Source: a bacterium (GTDB taxonomy: Bacteria; Actinomycetota; Acidimicrobiia; UBA5794; ZC4RG35). From it: DNA of 6,457 nt. Position numbers and translations under genes: made by a program. Below, piece after piece: positions 5,243-6,457 of this stretch. Each line of letters starts with the position of its first letter. Position 1 is the first letter of the stretch. The stretch covers positions 1 through 6,457 of the forward strand of contig JAPPKR010000143.1 in the NCBI GenBank assembly GCA_028819835.1. Direction: 5' to 3'. The notes under the pieces were generated by a model. It searched no databases and was not told the origin of the DNA. It was given only the letters and a program-made list of their open reading frames with translations.

Positions 5243-6457
5243 CGGCTGTGGGTCGGGGAGACTCGCGCTCCGACGCCGACGCCAAGGTGCGAGGGCTTGC
5301 CACCTACGGCGTGGACTACCGGGAGGCGGGGATGCTCCATGCCCGACTGCTGCGTTCCCCGGTTCCGGCCGGAAGCATCATCCGTCTCGACGTGACCGAA
5401 GCTCGCTCGAGCCCCGGAGTCCACGCGGTGGTCACCGCCGCCGAGGCGCCTGAACACCGGAACGGCCTGGTCCTTCTGGACACGCCCTTCTTCGCAGACG
5501 ACATGGTGCTGTACGAAGGGGAGCCCATCGCAATGGTGGTGGCCGACACCGCCACACAAGCCCAGTCGGCGATCGAGACCATCGAACTCGAGATAGAAGA
5601 GCTGGAGCCGGTCTCCAACGTGGCCGAAGCGCTCGCGCCCGGCGCCAGGCTCCTCCATCCCGACCTGGACTCCTATGAGATCCTTCCCGGGACGGCACCC
5701 TGGCCGAAGGGAGGGAACTGCGGCGGGGTGATGTCATCCGACCCCGGGGACGTAGACGAGGCTTTCGGGGAAGCCGACGTCATCGTGGAGGACGTCTACA
5801 CCGTTCCCCGCCAGTACCAGGCGTATCTGGAGCCCAAGTCGGCCACCGCCTCCTATGACGGCTGGCGGTGGACCCTGAACGTGTCCCATCAATTCCCCTA
5901 CAAGGCGCGCAGCAGGGTGGCCCAGTCGCTGGGAGTAGCCGAGTCCCGGATCCGGGTGGTCGGACATCACATCGGAGGCGGGTTCGGGGCCCGTCTCGAC
6001 CTCGGCATCGAGCATTACGCGGCGATCGGCGCCTCGCTCACCGGCCGGACCGTGCAGTTGGTCAACGACCGGGAGGAGGACCTCCTCTCCTGCATGTCCC
6101 GCGAGAACGCCACCATCAGGGTGCGCTCGGGGCTGACGAAGGATGGGCGTATCGTCGCCCGGGAGTTCGAATGCCTGATGGATTCCGGCGCCTACGCGGG
6201 CGACACGCCTTATCTGACCAGCATCGTCCTCTTGATGGCCGGTTCGGTGTACCGGGTGGGGCCCACCCGGGTGACGGCCAAAAGCGTGTACACCAACACG
6301 GCGCCGTCGGGCGCTTTCCGGGGCGTCTGCGGGACCTACCTCTGTTTCGCCCTGGAAAGGCACACCGACCGCCTGGCGCAGGTGATCGGCATGGACCGGC
6401 GGGAGTTCAGGATGCGCAACCTCTTCGAGCCTGGCGACTCCATGCTCAACGGACAGA
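5239..6457 (+). CDS. Molybdenum hydroxylase large (Mo-molybdopterin) subunit, 3' end outside the window
   Basis: The frame runs open from the GTG at 5239, which overlaps the small-subunit stop (GTGA), to the right edge. It gives 406 codons of a protein usually 700-800 residues long. The start is supported by the overlap and a GGAG at 5226-5229. Residues about 15-130 form the aldehyde oxidase/xanthine dehydrogenase a/b hammerhead domain (VRGLATYGVDY, LLRSPVPAG). The molybdopterin-binding part then begins, with GGGFGAR at 246-252 and GAFRGVCGTY at 358-367, followed by LAQVIGMDRREFRMRNL. The loop is not the AYRCSFR of form I CO dehydrogenase, so CO oxidation is unlikely; hydroxylation of an N-heterocycle or aldehyde with water as oxygen donor is the family expectation. 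The catalytic Glu expected near the C-terminus is outside the window. No twin-arginine or other signal is seen, so it is probably cytoplasmic. Confidence 0.93.
   Translation, partial: MTAVGRGDSRSDADAKVRGLATYGVDYREAGMLHARLLRSPVPAGSIIRLDVTEARSSPGVHAVVTAAEAPEHRNGLVLLDTPFFADDMVLYEGEPIAMVVADTATQAQSAIETIELEIEELEPVSNVAEALAPGARLLHPDLDSYEILPGTAPWPKGGNCGGVMSSDPGDVDEAFGEADVIVEDVYTVPRQYQAYLEPKSATASYDGWRWTLNVSHQFPYKARSRVAQSLGVAESRIRVVGHHIGGGFGARLDLGIEHYAAIGASLTGRTVQLVNDREEDLLSCMSRENATIRVRSGLTKDGRIVAREFECLMDSGAYAGDTPYLTSIVLLMAGSVYRVGPTRVTAKSVYTNTAPSGAFRGVCGTYLCFALERHTDRLAQVIGMDRREFRMRNLFEPGDSMLNGQ

Noticed and set aside
4723..5658. Long minus-strand frame of 311 codons opposite the molybdenum hydroxylase genes
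   Set aside because: It spans three genes with intact cofactor motifs on the plus strand and has low-complexity Arg/Ser/Pro-rich composition, as expected of a high-GC shadow frame.
5734..6363. Minus-strand frame of 209 codons opposite the large subunit
   Set aside because: It is antisense to the hammerhead and molybdopterin domains, resembles no family I know, and is explained by codon bias.
3915..6457. Aerobic CO dehydrogenase (coxMSL), suggested by the gene order
   Set aside because: The large subunit has GAFRGVCGTY in place of the AYRCSFR loop that defines form I CO dehydrogenase, so cox gene symbols were not used.

Overview
The window looks like a stretch of chromosome from a high-GC actinobacterium. 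This rests on three things: codons ending in G or C in most genes, frequent GTG starts and ATGA/GTGA overlaps, and a cyclophilin of a kind I associate with Actinomycetota. An acidimicrobial lineage would fit, but no marker gene here proves it. There are no rRNA or tRNA genes, CRISPR arrays or recognisable insertion sequences.

Left part (1-2363): the window opens inside a SnoaL-like/ester-cyclase-type gene (+). A VapB-type antitoxin gene (+) follows; its toxin partner appears reduced to an eight-codon vestige. A cyclophilin-type peptidyl-prolyl isomerase (-) comes next, then a class I SAM-dependent methyltransferase (+) of visibly lower GC. Directly after the methyltransferase stop lies a second, broken copy of the 3' end of the SnoaL-like gene. 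Its 12 codons and stop differ from the intact copy only at synonymous third positions. This part looks rearranged: gene loss, an apparently acquired gene and paralogue debris.

Right part (2364-6457): a catabolic-looking cluster. On the minus strand a short NIPSNAP-like gene precedes a DUF917 gene (family now linked to S-methyl-thiohydantoin desulfurase). Diverging from them on the plus strand is a tightly overlapped three-gene operon for a molybdenum hydroxylase: FAD subunit, two-[2Fe-2S] subunit, and molybdopterin subunit, the last cut by the window edge. The order is that of coxMSL, but the large subunit lacks the CO-dehydrogenase active-site loop, so a xanthine-dehydrogenase/aldehyde-oxidase-like enzyme hydroxylating an N-heterocycle or aldehyde is more likely.

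How they may work together (inference): the Mo hydroxylase would oxidise a heterocyclic substrate and the DUF917 protein would act on a hydantoin-like ring in the same route. The 107-base gap between the divergent starts (3808-3914) would hold the shared control region.
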